A stretch of DNA of 64,000 nt from Glycomyces niveus (lineage in GTDB: Bacteria > Actinomycetota > Actinomycetes > Mycobacteriales > Micromonosporaceae): positions 1-64,000 of the forward strand of contig NZ_JAGFNP010000002.1 in assembly GCF_017592475.1 (NCBI RefSeq), written 5' to 3'. Of the stretch, positions 1-9,038 are shown in pieces (the first letter of the stretch is position 1; each line of letters starts with the position of its first letter). The position numbers and the translations under genes are program-made. The notes beneath the pieces are model-generated. The model did not search any database. It had not been told where the DNA came from and was given only the letters and a program-made list of their open reading frames with translations.

Positions 1-2166
1 TCCTGCGGCCGTGTAGGTCCACTGCTGGTTCGCGCCGGACCAGCAGTCGTAGATCTGCACCTGCGTGCCGTTCGTCGTCGACTGGTTCGGCACGTCCAAG
101 CACCGGTTCGAAGCCGCCGAACGCAACGCGCCCGTCGTCGAACCGCCGCCGTCGTCCCTCGGGCCGGCGGCGGCCATGATCCGGGACGCCTCGGCCGGAG
201 GCGAGCCGGCGTTGAACGTGGTGTTGTTCCTGACGGTGTTGCCGCGCTGGCCGTCCACGAGCCCGGTGATCGCCGAGTTGGTGGTGAAGTTACCGGTCAG
301 CGTGATGTTCCCGGTGAGGTTGCCGCTCTGGTTGTTGGCGTGCGCCCACTGTCCCGCGGTGTTGCGGAAGACGTTCCCGGTGGCGGAGAAGTACCGCGAG
401 CCCTCGTCGAAGTACAGGCCGAGCTGGCCGCTGTTCTCGCAGAAGTTCCCCGAGATGGTGCTGCTCGGGTGGGCCGAGAGCGAGTAGATGCAGCCCGCGT
501 CCCACAGCGTCCTCACGACGTTGCGAACGTGGTTGCCGGTGACGTGCACTTCCCGCAGGGTCGTGGGCGTCTGGTAGATCGGCTGGTAGTCGTACAGGCC
601 GCGGTTGAGGTACTCGGGGCTGCCGCCGGGGTCGTTGGCGCCCCAGCCGAAGCCGACGTTGATGCCGCTGTAGGGCATGTCGGAGACGTAGTTGTGGGAG
701 ATGGTCAGGCGCGTGGCGTAGGTGCCGAGGATCGCGGCGTGGTCGAGGTATTCGAGCGCCGTGGCGTACACGCTGTTGTCGCTGATGAGGATGTCGCTGT
801 TGAGCATTCGCGCGTCGGACGGGTGGTGGGCGTCGGGCCGGACGCCGCCGACCACGATGCCGCCGCCGGCGCTGGAGGTGAACTCGTTCCCGGTGACCTT
901 GACGTTCTTGGCGCCCAGGCCCACACCGGTGGCGTGCGCGTTCGCGTCGTTGCCGATGCCGAGCCCGACGGAGCCGAGGTTCACGAACCTGTTGTCAGAG
1001 AAGGTGATCCCGTCGGCGGCCGAGACCTGCACCGCGGCGGGCATCTGCGCCCAGCCGTTGCGCGCGGCCTCGAAGCCCTTGCAGCCGGAGCGGCAGGAGG
1101 TGAACGCGTCGGCGGGCCGGTGCTGCTGCACACCGGTGATGAACGTGCCGGTCTGCTGGTTGGCGTACCCGTTGTTCGAGCCCGGCTCGGTCCAGGTGGT
1201 GCCGGTGAAGGTGAGCCCGGAGAACACGAGCCCGCGCACGGGCTGGTCGTACGTGCCGCCGACTTCGAAGAGGGTCTTCAGGCGCGGCAGCTCCACTTTG
1301 GCGTTCGCCATGTTCTGGCCCGAGAGCGGCTTGTAGTAGAGCCGTCCGGCGGCGGTGTCGAGGTACCACTCGCCGCCCTGGTCGAGGAAGCGCTTGGAGT
1401 TGAGCAGGAAGAACTGCGGGTTGCGGAACGGGCTCTGGATCGTGTCGTACCCGTAGGTGTTGTTGTTCCAGGCGGGCTGCTGCATGGTCACCGTGCGGCC
1501 GCTGATGCCCTGCACGGGGGCGAACCGGTTGGTGAACGACAGCATGGCCTGGAGTTCGATGCGCTGCTTGTCGGGCAGGCCGGCCAGGTAGTCGAAGTTG
1601 CCGTTGTTGAGGGTGAACCCGCTCGCGTTGAGCGTCATGTCGCCGGGCGCGATGCCGGTGCGGGCCCGCTGGGCGAGCACGCCGTCGACGTAGAGCTGCC
1701 GGGTGTCGAACCCGGTGCCCACGTCGGCGCGGTAGATCCCGGTGGCGGCGTCGTCGAGGACCCAGCCGGTGACGGGCTGCGCGCCGGTGACGACCGGGGC
1801 GGCCCCGTCGGCGGCCTTCCAGGTCACGGTGTGCCCGTTGCGGCCGTTGTCGGTCGCGTTGAACCGCAGCGGGCTGGTGAGCCGGTAGGTGCCGGCGAGA
1901 AGGGTGACGGTGACGTCGCCGTCGCCCGCCGCGGCGGACTGCCTGGCCCGCCGCTGGGCCTCGGTCAGGGTCTTGAGCGGCTGGGTCGAGCTGCCCGGGT
2001 TGCTGTCGTTGCCGTTGGGTGAGACGTGGTAGGTGTAGGCGGTCTGCGCTTGTGCCGGGGAAGCGCCGAGGGCCGCGAGGGCCCCGGCGACGGCGAGAAG
2101 CAGGGTCGCAGCGAGTGCGGTGAGCTTCTTCCTGGGGGAACACAACAATGGGGGTGAGTGCCGCAT
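1..2166 (-). CDS. Secreted right-handed beta-helix protein with C-terminal ricin-type lectin domain (partial, 3' end off window)
   Basis: Probably an exported polysaccharide-active enzyme (lyase or hydrolase fold). Frame read directly from the minus strand: ATG at 2166 follows a GAAAGG ribosome site and gives a signal peptide (LTALAATLLLAVAGALAALG, then SPAQAQ), then the YHVSPNGNDSNPGSSTQP opening typical of parallel beta-helix carbohydrate enzymes. The last codons before the window edge read ASNRCLDVPNQ...GANQQW, the start of a ricin-type beta-trefoil (CBM13) domain. 722 codons are present and the rest of the lectin lies outside. It begins 35 nt after the enolase-family gene, so it is the last gene of the importer operon. 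The exact catalytic activity cannot be assigned. Confidence 0.85.
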   Translation of the reverse strand, partial: MRHSPPLLCSPRKKLTALAATLLLAVAGALAALGASPAQAQTAYTYHVSPNGNDSNPGSSTQPLKTLTEAQRRARQSAAAGDGDVTVTLLAGTYRLTSPLRFNATDNGRNGHTVTWKAADGAAPVVTGAQPVTGWVLDDAATGIYRADVGTGFDTRQLYVDGVLAQRARTGIAPGDMTLNASGFTLNNGNFDYLAGLPDKQRIELQAMLSFTNRFAPVQGISGRTVTMQQPAWNNNTYGYDTIQSPFRNPQFFLLNSKRFLDQGGEWYLDTAAGRLYYKPLSGQNMANAKVELPRLKTLFEVGGTYDQPVRGLVFSGLTFTGTTWTEPGSNNGYANQQTGTFITGVQQHRPADAFTSCRSGCKGFEAARNGWAQMPAAVQVSAADGITFSDNRFVNLGSVGLGIGNDANAHATGVGLGAKNVKVTGNEFTSSAGGGIVVGGVRPDAHHPSDARMLNSDILISDNSVYATALEYLDHAAILGTYATRLTISHNYVSDMPYSGINVGFGWGANDPGGSPEYLNRGLYDYQPIYQTPTTLREVHVTGNHVRNVVRTLWDAGCIYSLSAHPSSTISGNFCENSGQLGLYFDEGSRYFSATGNVFRNTAGQWAHANNQSGNLTGNITLTGNFTTNSAITGLVDGQRGNTVRNNTTFNAGSPPAEASRIMAAAGPRDDGGGSTTGALRSAASNRCLDVPNQSTTNGTQVQIYDCWSGANQQWTYTAAG

Positions 2167-2201
2167 GGGTCGTGCCTTTCCTTCATTGGCGAGGCGGTCG
2201 G

Positions 2202-3440
2202 TCAGGTGGCGGGTGCGCGCCGCGAGGCGGGTGGCGCCTCGGTCTCCTCCAGTCCGCGGCGGGCAGGGGATCGGTCGGTCGTGTCGCGTTGCGCGCGAAG
2301 GGTGGTCGCGAGCAGTTGCAGTCCGGCGCGGGCGGGCCGTACGCCCGGCCCGGCCGGGTCCGCCGGGCCGGGCTCGCGGCCCAGTCCGGCGATGGCCCCG
2401 GTGTGGACGGTGAGTCCCAGGCCGGGGGTGTCGCCGAGGACGAACGCGCCGTCCTCGATGTCGAGGTCGGCGGTGACGCCGACGGGCGGGCGCAGGTCCT
2501 GCAGCTCGCTGACGAGGTGGTTGGGGACGGACGTGGCGGCGTGGAGCAGCCCCACCGGGACGTTCCCGATCGGGCTCACCGGCAGGTCGAACGCGTGGGC
2601 GAGCGCGGCGACCCGCAGGAAGTGCGTGACGCCGCCGACGGCGGCGGTCTGGACGACGTCGACCGCGCCCGCCTGCAGGAGCGGGCGGAACTGCTCGATC
2701 CCGGTGAGATTCTCGCCGGTCGCCACGGCCGCGCGCACGCCCCGCTGCACGACCCCCAGACCCTCGGCGTCCCAGCGCCGCACCGGTTCCTCGATCCAAA
2801 TCAGATCCATAGTGGACTCGATCTCGCGCACGTGGCGCACGGCCTGCTTGCGCGACCACGTCTCGTTCGCGTCGAGCATGAGCCCCGGCCGCGCGGTGCC
2901 CGCCTCGACGAGCACGTCCCGCACGATGCCGAGCCGGCGCCGGTCGGCCTCCACGTCGAGACCGCCTTTGAGCTTGGCGGCCCGCAGTCCGCGTTCGGCG
3001 TAGACGCGGTAGGCCGCGGCCAGGTCCTCGTCGCCGAGGCCGATGTCGAGCCCGGACGCGTACGCGGGCACGATCCGGTCCCGGCCGCCGAGGAACCGCC
3101 ACAGCGGCTCGTCCGCGGCCTGCGCCTTGAGGTCCCACAGGGCCGTGTCGAGCGCGCCGATGGTCGCGAACACCGTTCCCGCGTGCCCGGCCTTGAAGGC
3201 GTGCCGCAGCATCCGGTCGTACAGCGCGGTGACGGCGCGCGGGTCCTCGCCTTCGATCGCCCCGAAGACGTGCTCGATCCCGGCGTGCGAGCCGATGCCG
3301 ACGCCGGTGAAGCCCTCGTCGGTGTCCACCAGGACGAGCGGGACGGAGGTGACGCCGTCGGCGAAGACGCCGTTGGCGTCGCCGACGGGCCGCGCCCATT
3401 CCTGGATCGTCGTCAGCGTGCGGTAACCGGTGATCCGCAT
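2202..3440 (-). CDS. Enolase-superfamily (mandelate racemase/muconate lactonising type) sugar-acid dehydratase-like protein
   Basis: Predicted cytoplasmic enzyme abstracting the alpha-proton of a carboxylate sugar acid (dehydratase or epimerase). Visible motifs: KLK pair at residues 156-158, metal ligands in LDANETW (D190), WIEEP (E217/E218) and TGEN (E243). The C-terminal tail (about 350-412) is Pro/Ala/Arg-rich and longer than usual. The dyad histidine expected after a VSP motif in the mandelate racemase subgroup appears to be isoleucine (SPIGN, residue 291), so the reaction is uncertain. The gene starts 1 nt after the permease stop codon, so it is translationally linked to the importer, which suggests its substrate is what the transporter brings in. 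Confidence 0.85.
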   Translation of the reverse strand: MRITGYRTLTTIQEWARPVGDANGVFADGVTSVPLVLVDTDEGFTGVGIGSHAGIEHVFGAIEGEDPRAVTALYDRMLRHAFKAGHAGTVFATIGALDTALWDLKAQAADEPLWRFLGGRDRIVPAYASGLDIGLGDEDLAAAYRVYAERGLRAAKLKGGLDVEADRRRLGIVRDVLVEAGTARPGLMLDANETWSRKQAVRHVREIESTMDLIWIEEPVRRWDAEGLGVVQRGVRAAVATGENLTGIEQFRPLLQAGAVDVVQTAAVGGVTHFLRVAALAHAFDLPVSPIGNVPVGLLHAATSVPNHLVSELQDLRPPVGVTADLDIEDGAFVLGDTPGLGLTVHTGAIAGLGREPGPADPAGPGVRPARAGLQLLATTLRAQRDTTDRSPARRGLEETEAPPASRRAPAT

Positions 3441-3441
3441 G

Positions 3442-4269
3442 TCATCCCTTCGTGGAGCCGGCCGTCACGCCGGTGGCGATCTGGCGCTGGAAGCAGAGGT
3501 AGAGCACGAGCACCGGCAGGGCCGCGATGAGCACGCCCCCGGCGAACGTGGGGATGTCCGCGGAGTACTGGCCGCGCAGCGAGGTCACCCCGACCATGAG
3601 CGTGCGGTGCTCGGCCGAGGGCATGAGCAGCAGCGCGATGAGAACGTCGTTCCAGCAGAACAGGGCGTTGAGGATGCCCACCGACAAGAGCGCCGGGCGC
3701 CCCAGCGGCAGCATGATCCGCCCGTACACCCCGTACGCGGAGTTCCCGTCGATCCGCGCCGCGTCGACGATCTCGGCCGGGATGCCGCTGTAGTAGCTGG
3801 TCATGAGGAACACCGTGAACGGCAGGAACTGCGCGGTGTACGCGAGGATCAGCCCCGGATAGGTGTCGACGAGCCCGGCCTGGCCCATGGTCCGCGCGAG
3901 CGGGACCATGATGACCTGGAACGGGATGAACAGCGCCGCCAGGCACGCCAGGTACAGCGCCCGCGAGCCGCGGAACCGCAACTGGCTCAAGGCGAACCCA
4001 GCCATCGACCCGAAGAGCAGCAGCAGCGCGACCGCGCCGCCGACGACGATGAGCGAATTGGCGAGGTACCGGCCCATGTCGGCGCTGGCCCACGCGGTCG
4101 CGAACGCGTCCCAGCGCAGGCCCTCGGCGGGGGCGAAGCGGTCGAGCACGTACTCGTGCCGGGTCTTCATGGCCACGTTGGCGGTGAACACGAGCGGGTA
4201 GACGGTGGCGATCGCCAAGGCGGCCATGGGGATCGCGGCGAGCCAGCGGCCGGCGCGGAGGGCGTTCAT
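3442..4269 (-). CDS. Carbohydrate ABC transporter permease, MalG type
   Basis: Inner-membrane subunit of a sugar importer, 275 aa, with about six membrane segments beginning at residue 9 (LAAIPMAALAIATVYPL). The cytoplasmic EAA-type loop EIVDAARIDGNSAYGVYGRI, which docks the ATPase, is intact near residues 165-185. The ATG overlaps the stop of the upstream permease by one base (ATGA arrangement), indicating coupled translation. The protein ends in KG, as this family often does. No ATPase gene is linked. Confidence 0.93.
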   Translation of the reverse strand: MNALRAGRWLAAIPMAALAIATVYPLVFTANVAMKTRHEYVLDRFAPAEGLRWDAFATAWASADMGRYLANSLIVVGGAVALLLLFGSMAGFALSQLRFRGSRALYLACLAALFIPFQVIMVPLARTMGQAGLVDTYPGLILAYTAQFLPFTVFLMTSYYSGIPAEIVDAARIDGNSAYGVYGRIMLPLGRPALLSVGILNALFCWNDVLIALLLMPSAEHRTLMVGVTSLRGQYSADIPTFAGGVLIAALPVLVLYLCFQRQIATGVTAGSTKG

Positions 4270-5231
4270 CAGTCCTCCCTCCCGGCGCGGCGCAGGACCG
4301 CGATCTGGGCGAGGCCGACCACGAGCATCACGCAGAAGAGGACGGTGGACGCCGCGGAGGCGAGGGCGGGGCGGCCCATCTGGCCCTGCTGGAACCAGAT
4401 GTAGTACTCGGGCAGGTAGGTCGAGCCCTCCGGGCCGCCGCCGGTCATCACATAGAGCAGGCCGAACATCGAGGTGAGCATGCCGATCATCGTGGTGACG
4501 ACGACGAACTGGATGGTGCGCGAGAGCCCGGGCACGATCACGTGCCGCACCACGCGCGGCAGCGACGCGCCGTCGACGCGCGCCGCGTCGATGAGCGAGG
4601 CGTCCAGGGTCGCGAACCCGGCGAGGAACACCACGAGCGCCATGCCGAAGGTCGCCCAGATGTGCACGCCCACAACGGCGTACATCGCGATGTCGGGGTC
4701 GCCGAGCCAGTCGACCGGCCCGAGGCCGACCGTGCCGAGGAGCGCGTTGGCGGGTCCGTCGAAGGCGAGCAGGAGGTTGAAGATCGCGCCGATGATGACG
4801 GGGGAGAGGACGGCGGGGAAGAAGTAGACGCTCCGGTACACGCGGTGCCCGGGCACGCGCAGGTAGATGAAGGTGGCGAGGAGCCCCGGGATCGCCACGG
4901 CCACCGGCAGGAGCAGCACGAGCAGCCCCACGTTCTTCATGGACGCGAGGAACAGCGGGTCCTCGAACAGCGCCGCGTAGTTGTCCAGGCCGACGGCCTG
5001 CCCGTTGCGGTCGCCGTCGCCGGTGAAGGAGAAGTTCACGCCGAGTCCCAAGGGGTACAGGCGGAACACGGCGATGATGAGCGCCGCGGGGGCGACGAGG
5101 ACGTACGGCGCGAGCCGCTCCGCCCGGGACCGGCCCGCGGCGCCGCGCCCGGATCTCGCGCGGCGCCGCGGGGTTACGGGGCCGGTCCGGAGTGCAGTCC
5201 GGACCGGCGAGTCGGTGGTGGCGGTCGGCAT
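4269..5231 (-). CDS. Carbohydrate ABC transporter permease, MalF type
   Basis: Partner permease of the MalG-type subunit, 320 aa. The N-terminus (about 1-40) is basic and Arg-rich and cytoplasmic, followed by YVLVAPAALIIAVFRLYPLG as first membrane segment. The ATPase-contact loop LIDAARVDGASLPRVVRHVI is near residues 222-241. The start lies 1 nt after the stop codon of the binding-protein gene, so the three transport genes form one unit. Confidence 0.93.
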   Translation of the reverse strand: MPTATTDSPVRTALRTGPVTPRRRARSGRGAAGRSRAERLAPYVLVAPAALIIAVFRLYPLGLGVNFSFTGDGDRNGQAVGLDNYAALFEDPLFLASMKNVGLLVLLLPVAVAIPGLLATFIYLRVPGHRVYRSVYFFPAVLSPVIIGAIFNLLLAFDGPANALLGTVGLGPVDWLGDPDIAMYAVVGVHIWATFGMALVVFLAGFATLDASLIDAARVDGASLPRVVRHVIVPGLSRTIQFVVVTTMIGMLTSMFGLLYVMTGGGPEGSTYLPEYYIWFQQGQMGRPALASAASTVLFCVMLVVGLAQIAVLRRAGRED

Positions 5232-6500
5232 CTAGCCCGCCTGGTCGCTCTCGGCGAGCTGGGCCAGCGCGTCGTCAACGGTGACCGATCCGCTCAGGAG
5301 CTGCTGCGAGAGCCGCCCCATGAGCTCCAAGGTCTCGGCCGAGAGCGCCACGTGCAGCGCGGGCTTGCCGGTCTGCAGCTGGTCGACGATGGCCGCGGTG
5401 GCGGGACCGGAGCTGGAGGCGTCGATCGTGGTGTCGGCGGCGATGGCGCCGGCGTCGGCGTAGAACGCCTCGAGCGCGGCGGTCGAGGACAGGGAGCGGA
5501 CGAGGTCGGCGGCGAGCTCGGGGTCCTCGGTCCATTCGGCGACGCCGTAGCCGATGCCGCCGTCGTAGGGCAGGCTCGGGTCGGCCACGGGGTTCGCGAG
5601 CGGGGCGGGCATGACGCCGACGTTCTCGGGGCCGATGAACTCGGCGAAGTCCTTCCAGTGGCCCACATCGGACATGAGCCCGATCACGTGCGCGGCGTCC
5701 CCTGCGTCGAAGATCGCGAACTCGTCGTTGAACATCGCGGTGGAGTTGACGCCGTCGTTGTTGAGCCCGGCCTGCTCGGCCTCGACCCACATCTCGAAGA
5801 CGCGCTTGACGTCGGGGGAGGTCCAGTCGCGGTCGCCGGCGATCCACGCGTCGTATTCCTCGGGGCTCAGCACGCCCGGTCCCATCCCGGAGAGGAAGAA
5901 CTGGATGCCGATGCCCTCCTTGTTGCCCAGGGCGAAGCAGTTCGCGCCGGTGGCCTCCTCGATCTGCGCGCAGTCGGCGAGGAAGTCGTCCCAGGTGGCG
6001 GCGGGGGCCTCGGGGTCGAGCCCGGCCTCGGTGTAGAGCGCCTTGTTGTAGTAGATCGGGTGGCCCTGCAGGGTCACGGGGGCGGCGTAGACGTGGCCGT
6101 CGGCGGAGAACGCCTCCCAGCCGGCGAGGCGGTCCATGTCCTCGGCGAGGTAGTCCTCGAGTGGGAGCAGCGCGTCGGTGCGCTCGCGCAGCTGCCCGCC
6201 GCCGTTGAACAGCATGACGTCGGGGCCCTCGCCGGACTGGATGGCCGTGCCGAGCAGGTTGTAGTACTGGTCGAACGGCTGGGCCACGAACTCGACCTCG
6301 ACGTCCGGGTGCTTCGCGGCGAAGTCGGCCTTCGCCGCCTCTACATAGGAGGTCGCGGTCGCGTCGCCGGATTTCCAGTCCCAGACCACCAGGGTGCCGC
6401 CGTCGCCTCCCGATCCGGAGTCCGGTCCGGCGGCGCTGCCGCATCCGTACAGCGCGAGGGGCGCTATAAGGGCGGTCGACCACAGTGCTCGTCGCTTCAT
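5232..6500 (-). CDS. Extracellular solute-binding lipoprotein of a sugar ABC importer (family 1)
   Basis: Captures the substrate outside the membrane and delivers it to the two permeases downstream. 422 aa with a lipoprotein signal: MKRRALWSTALIAPLALYGC, lipobox LYGC with the lipidated cysteine at residue 20. The mature part has the ESP family pattern (VVWDWKSG..., FVAQPFDQYYNLLGTAIQSGEGPDV..., NGGGQL). First gene of the operon running to the beta-helix gene. A strong promoter lies upstream (TTGACG at 6585-6580, TATGTT at 6562-6557 on the minus strand, 17-nt spacer) with an operator inside the spacer. Confidence 0.93.
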   Translation of the reverse strand: MKRRALWSTALIAPLALYGCGSAAGPDSGSGGDGGTLVVWDWKSGDATATSYVEAAKADFAAKHPDVEVEFVAQPFDQYYNLLGTAIQSGEGPDVMLFNGGGQLRERTDALLPLEDYLAEDMDRLAGWEAFSADGHVYAAPVTLQGHPIYYNKALYTEAGLDPEAPAATWDDFLADCAQIEEATGANCFALGNKEGIGIQFFLSGMGPGVLSPEEYDAWIAGDRDWTSPDVKRVFEMWVEAEQAGLNNDGVNSTAMFNDEFAIFDAGDAAHVIGLMSDVGHWKDFAEFIGPENVGVMPAPLANPVADPSLPYDGGIGYGVAEWTEDPELAADLVRSLSSTAALEAFYADAGAIAADTTIDASSSGPATAAIVDQLQTGKPALHVALSAETLELMGRLSQQLLSGSVTVDDALAQLAESDQAG

Positions 6501-6556
6501 TGCAAGATCACTCTCTGTAGGGGTGCCGGAGGGATCCGGCTCACAGGATCGCGGTA

Positions 6557-6604
6557 AACATAACTTGTATGACGTCTTACGTCAATGGAGTGATGCCGTA
6601 TACT
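6557..6604. promoter_or_regulatory. Divergent promoters with FadR-type operator
   Basis: Minus-strand promoter: CGTCAA/AACATA on the plus strand (6580-6585 and 6557-6562), i.e. TTGACG-N17-TATGTT. Plus-strand -10 TATACT at 6599-6604. Between them lies GTATGACGTCTTAC (6567-6580), an inverted repeat with one mismatched pair. It fills the spacer of the importer promoter and abuts the likely -35 of the regulator gene, so one bound repressor could close both. Confidence 0.65.
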
Positions 6605-6630
6605 TGCCCGCGACCCCTGACGGAGGACCG

Positions 6631-7398
6631 ATGGCACTGCACCGCCCGATCACCGAAGAGCCCGCCCCGCCCGCATGGTCGCGGCGGCCCGCCAACCTGG
6701 CCAAGGCCGTCACCGAGGAGCTGGTGCGGCGCGTGGTGCGCGGCGACTACCCGCCCGGGTCGACCCTGCCCGCCGAGCACGCCCTCTGCGCCGCGTTCTC
6801 GGTGAGCCGCACCGTGGTCCGCGAGGCCGTGAAGGTCCTTCAGGAGAAGGGCCTGGTCCAGATCCGGCAGGGCTCCGGCACCGCCGTGCTGCCTTCGACC
6901 TCCTGGAACCTGCTCGACGAAGCGGTGCTCGCCGAGACCATCGAGGACGACGCGACCCTCGGCATCCTGGACGACCTCGTCGTCACCCGCCGCCTCCTCG
7001 AGTCCGACATGGCGCAGGTCGCGGCCCGTGCCGCCGACGAAGCGGCCGTCGCCCGCATGCGCGACCTGGTCGACCGCATGGACGCGCTCGTGGACGACCC
7101 CGCGTCCTACCACGAGCACGACCGGGCCTTCCACGACACGGTCATGCGCGCCTCCGGCAACCGCATCGCGCGCGCCGTCGTCCGCTCGCTCGAAAGCCAG
7201 GTCATCAACACCGCCAGCTACATGGGAAAGACCGAGCGAGCCCTGTGCGAGGCCTCGAACCAGGGTCACCGCCGAATCTTGGAGCGCATCGCGGCCCGCG
7301 ACCCCGAGGGCGCGGCCGAGGCGATGTTCGCCCACATCACGGACGCGTGGCTGGTGCGCCGCGGAGAGCAGGGCGACCCGGACCGCCTGGCGCGCTGA
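6631..7398 (+). CDS. FadR-subfamily GntR transcriptional regulator
   Basis: DNA-binding repressor or activator, 255 aa. N-terminal winged helix (about 20-85: VTEELVRRVVRGDYPPGSTL, then SRTVVREAVKVLQEKGLVQI and RQGSGT) and an all-helical FCD effector domain (about 105-240) with metal-binding-type histidines in HDRAFHDTVM. ATG 6631 chosen because GGAGG lies about 5 nt upstream; earlier in-frame codons read through the promoter. It is divergent from the sugar-acid importer operon and almost certainly controls it, with a sugar acid or related metabolite as likely ligand. Confidence 0.92.
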   Translation: MALHRPITEEPAPPAWSRRPANLAKAVTEELVRRVVRGDYPPGSTLPAEHALCAAFSVSRTVVREAVKVLQEKGLVQIRQGSGTAVLPSTSWNLLDEAVLAETIEDDATLGILDDLVVTRRLLESDMAQVAARAADEAAVARMRDLVDRMDALVDDPASYHEHDRAFHDTVMRASGNRIARAVVRSLESQVINTASYMGKTERALCEASNQGHRRILERIAARDPEGAAEAMFAHITDAWLVRRGEQGDPDRLAR

Positions 7399-7655
7399 AC
7401 CGCCGCCCAGTGGTCGGATGTCTTGCGCCGCAACCGGTGGACATACTCCGGCAAACTTCTCCACCGCCTCGGGTATTGACCGCATACATCCAATCTATAT
7501 AGACTCACATCGATATTCAAGGCACCGTACGGCCTGATCCCCGCCCGGCTTGGGAGCGATCTCAACCAGCGTCCGGCCGCAACCTCCGCAACGGACCTCT
7601 CATGCGATGCCGCCCCACAGGTCTCCGACGAGCCTGACCACAAGGAGTTCCCTCG
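7399..7655 (+). promoter_or_regulatory. Promoter and 5' leader of the esterase gene
   Basis: 257 nt without a gene. It holds a good promoter: TTGACC at 7476-7481, 16-nt spacer, TATAGA at 7498-7503, with an ATCGATATTC element just downstream (about 7509-7518) that resembles half-sites seen at other promoters here. The following leader of about 140 nt has no obvious hairpin. I see no coding sequence. Confidence 0.55.
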
Positions 7656-8966
7656 ATGTCGAGAATCAGATCCGTTCTCGCGTGCCTCGCGGCCGCGATC
7701 GTCATGGCGATGGCCGGAGGCGCGACCGCGCAAGCCGCCGGGACGCCTGAGCAGTCCACAGCGGACTTCACCGCCGCCGCCAGCACCGGCTGCGGCAAGG
7801 CCCCCACCCTCACCAGCGGCACCCACACCATCCAGAGCAGCGGCATCAACCGCAGCTTCATCCTCAAGATCCCCGCCGGCTACGACCGCAACAAGCCCCA
7901 CAAGCTCATCTTCGGCAACCACTGGTGGGGTGGCACCGCCCAGCAGGTCGCCGGCGGCGGCTCCGACGGCGCCGTCTACGCCCACTACGGTCTCGACGCC
8001 CTCTCGGGCGGCTCCGCGATCTTCGTCGCCCCGCAGGGCCTCGACAACGCGTGGGCCAACCCGAACGGCCGGGACATCGTCTTCTTCGATGACATGATCC
8101 GCCGCATCGAAGCCGACCTCTGCGTCGACGAGTCGCAGCGGTTCTCCCTGGGCTTCAGCTACGGCGGGGCCATCAGTTACGCGCTGGCGTGCGCCCGCCC
8201 GACCGTGTTCCGCGCGGTGATCGCGATCGCCGTGCCGGGGCCGGTCAGCGGTTGCAGCGGCGGCACCGGCGCCGTGGCCTACTTCGGCATCCAGGGCGTC
8301 ACCGACAGCATGCCGAACGCCCGCGCGATGCGCGACCGCTTCGTGGCGAACAACGGCTGCGCGGCGCTGAGCCCGCGCGAGCCGGCCTCGGGCAGCGGCA
8401 CCCACATCACCACCAACTACTCGTGCCGCGCCGGCTACCCGGTCCGGTGGGCGGCGTTCGACGGCGGCCACCAGCAGGGTCCGGTGGACGGCTGCACGGG
8501 CTGCGAGAGCGGCGCCCGCAGCTGGGTCAAGAACGAGGTCTGGAACTTCATCAGCCAGTTCTCCTCGACCCCGCCGGCCGAGACCGACCAGGTCCGCAAC
8601 ACCGCGGCGAACCGCTGCCTCGACGTCGCGGCCCAGTCGCAGTCGAACGGCGCGCTCGCCCAGCTGTGGGACTGCCACACCGGCTCCAACCAGCAGTGGA
8701 CGCGCACCGCGTCGAAGCAGCTGAGCGTCTACGGCGGCAAGTGCCTCGACGCGGAGGGCGCGGGCACGGCCCCCGGCACCCGGGTCATCATCTGGGACTG
8801 CCACACCGGCGCGAACCAGCAGTGGAACGTGAACGCCGACGGCACGGTCACGGGCGTCCAGTCGGGGCTGTGCCTGGGCACGGTCAACAACGGCACCGCG
8901 AACGGCACGGGCGTGGTCCTGGCCAGCTGCAACGGCTCCTCGAGCCAGAAATGGTCCTTCGTCTGA
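7656..8966 (+). CDS. Secreted esterase (PHB-depolymerase / feruloyl esterase-like) with C-terminal ricin-type lectin domain
   Basis: Exported serine esterase probably removing ester decorations (for example feruloyl or acetyl groups) from plant cell-wall polysaccharide. Signal peptide 1-28 (LACLAAAIVMAMAGGATAQA). Catalytic alpha/beta-hydrolase domain about 45-300 with nucleophile motif GFSYGG (Ser168) and a C-terminal FDGGHQ histidine. Ricin beta-trefoil domain about 310-436 with repeated NRCLDV and NQQW motifs. AAGGAG stands 9 nt before the ATG. It is followed by a strong bidirectional terminator shared with the convergent GH43 gene. Confidence 0.88.
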   Translation: MSRIRSVLACLAAAIVMAMAGGATAQAAGTPEQSTADFTAAASTGCGKAPTLTSGTHTIQSSGINRSFILKIPAGYDRNKPHKLIFGNHWWGGTAQQVAGGGSDGAVYAHYGLDALSGGSAIFVAPQGLDNAWANPNGRDIVFFDDMIRRIEADLCVDESQRFSLGFSYGGAISYALACARPTVFRAVIAIAVPGPVSGCSGGTGAVAYFGIQGVTDSMPNARAMRDRFVANNGCAALSPREPASGSGTHITTNYSCRAGYPVRWAAFDGGHQQGPVDGCTGCESGARSWVKNEVWNFISQFSSTPPAETDQVRNTAANRCLDVAAQSQSNGALAQLWDCHTGSNQQWTRTASKQLSVYGGKCLDAEGAGTAPGTRVIIWDCHTGANQQWNVNADGTVTGVQSGLCLGTVNNGTANGTGVVLASCNGSSSQKWSFV

Positions 8967-8992
8967 TCCGACAGTGAGCGCATCACATGAAT

Positions 8993-9022
8993 GAACGGGC
9001 CTCCCGCGAGGGAGGCCCGTTC
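8993..9022. terminator. Bidirectional intrinsic terminator
   Basis: Perfect 13-bp stem GAACGGGCCTCCC / GGGAGGCCCGTTC (8993-9005 and 9010-9022) with a GCGA loop, followed by CCTTT. It lies between the convergent esterase and GH43 genes and can serve both. Confidence 0.85.
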
Positions 9023-9038
9023 CTTTGCGCCGCAGCCG

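Noticed and set aside
340-2022. A 560-codon plus-strand frame opposite the beta-helix gene
   Set aside because: Valine/Gly-rich shadow; the opposite strand has a signal peptide, beta-helix start and ricin motif in one frame.
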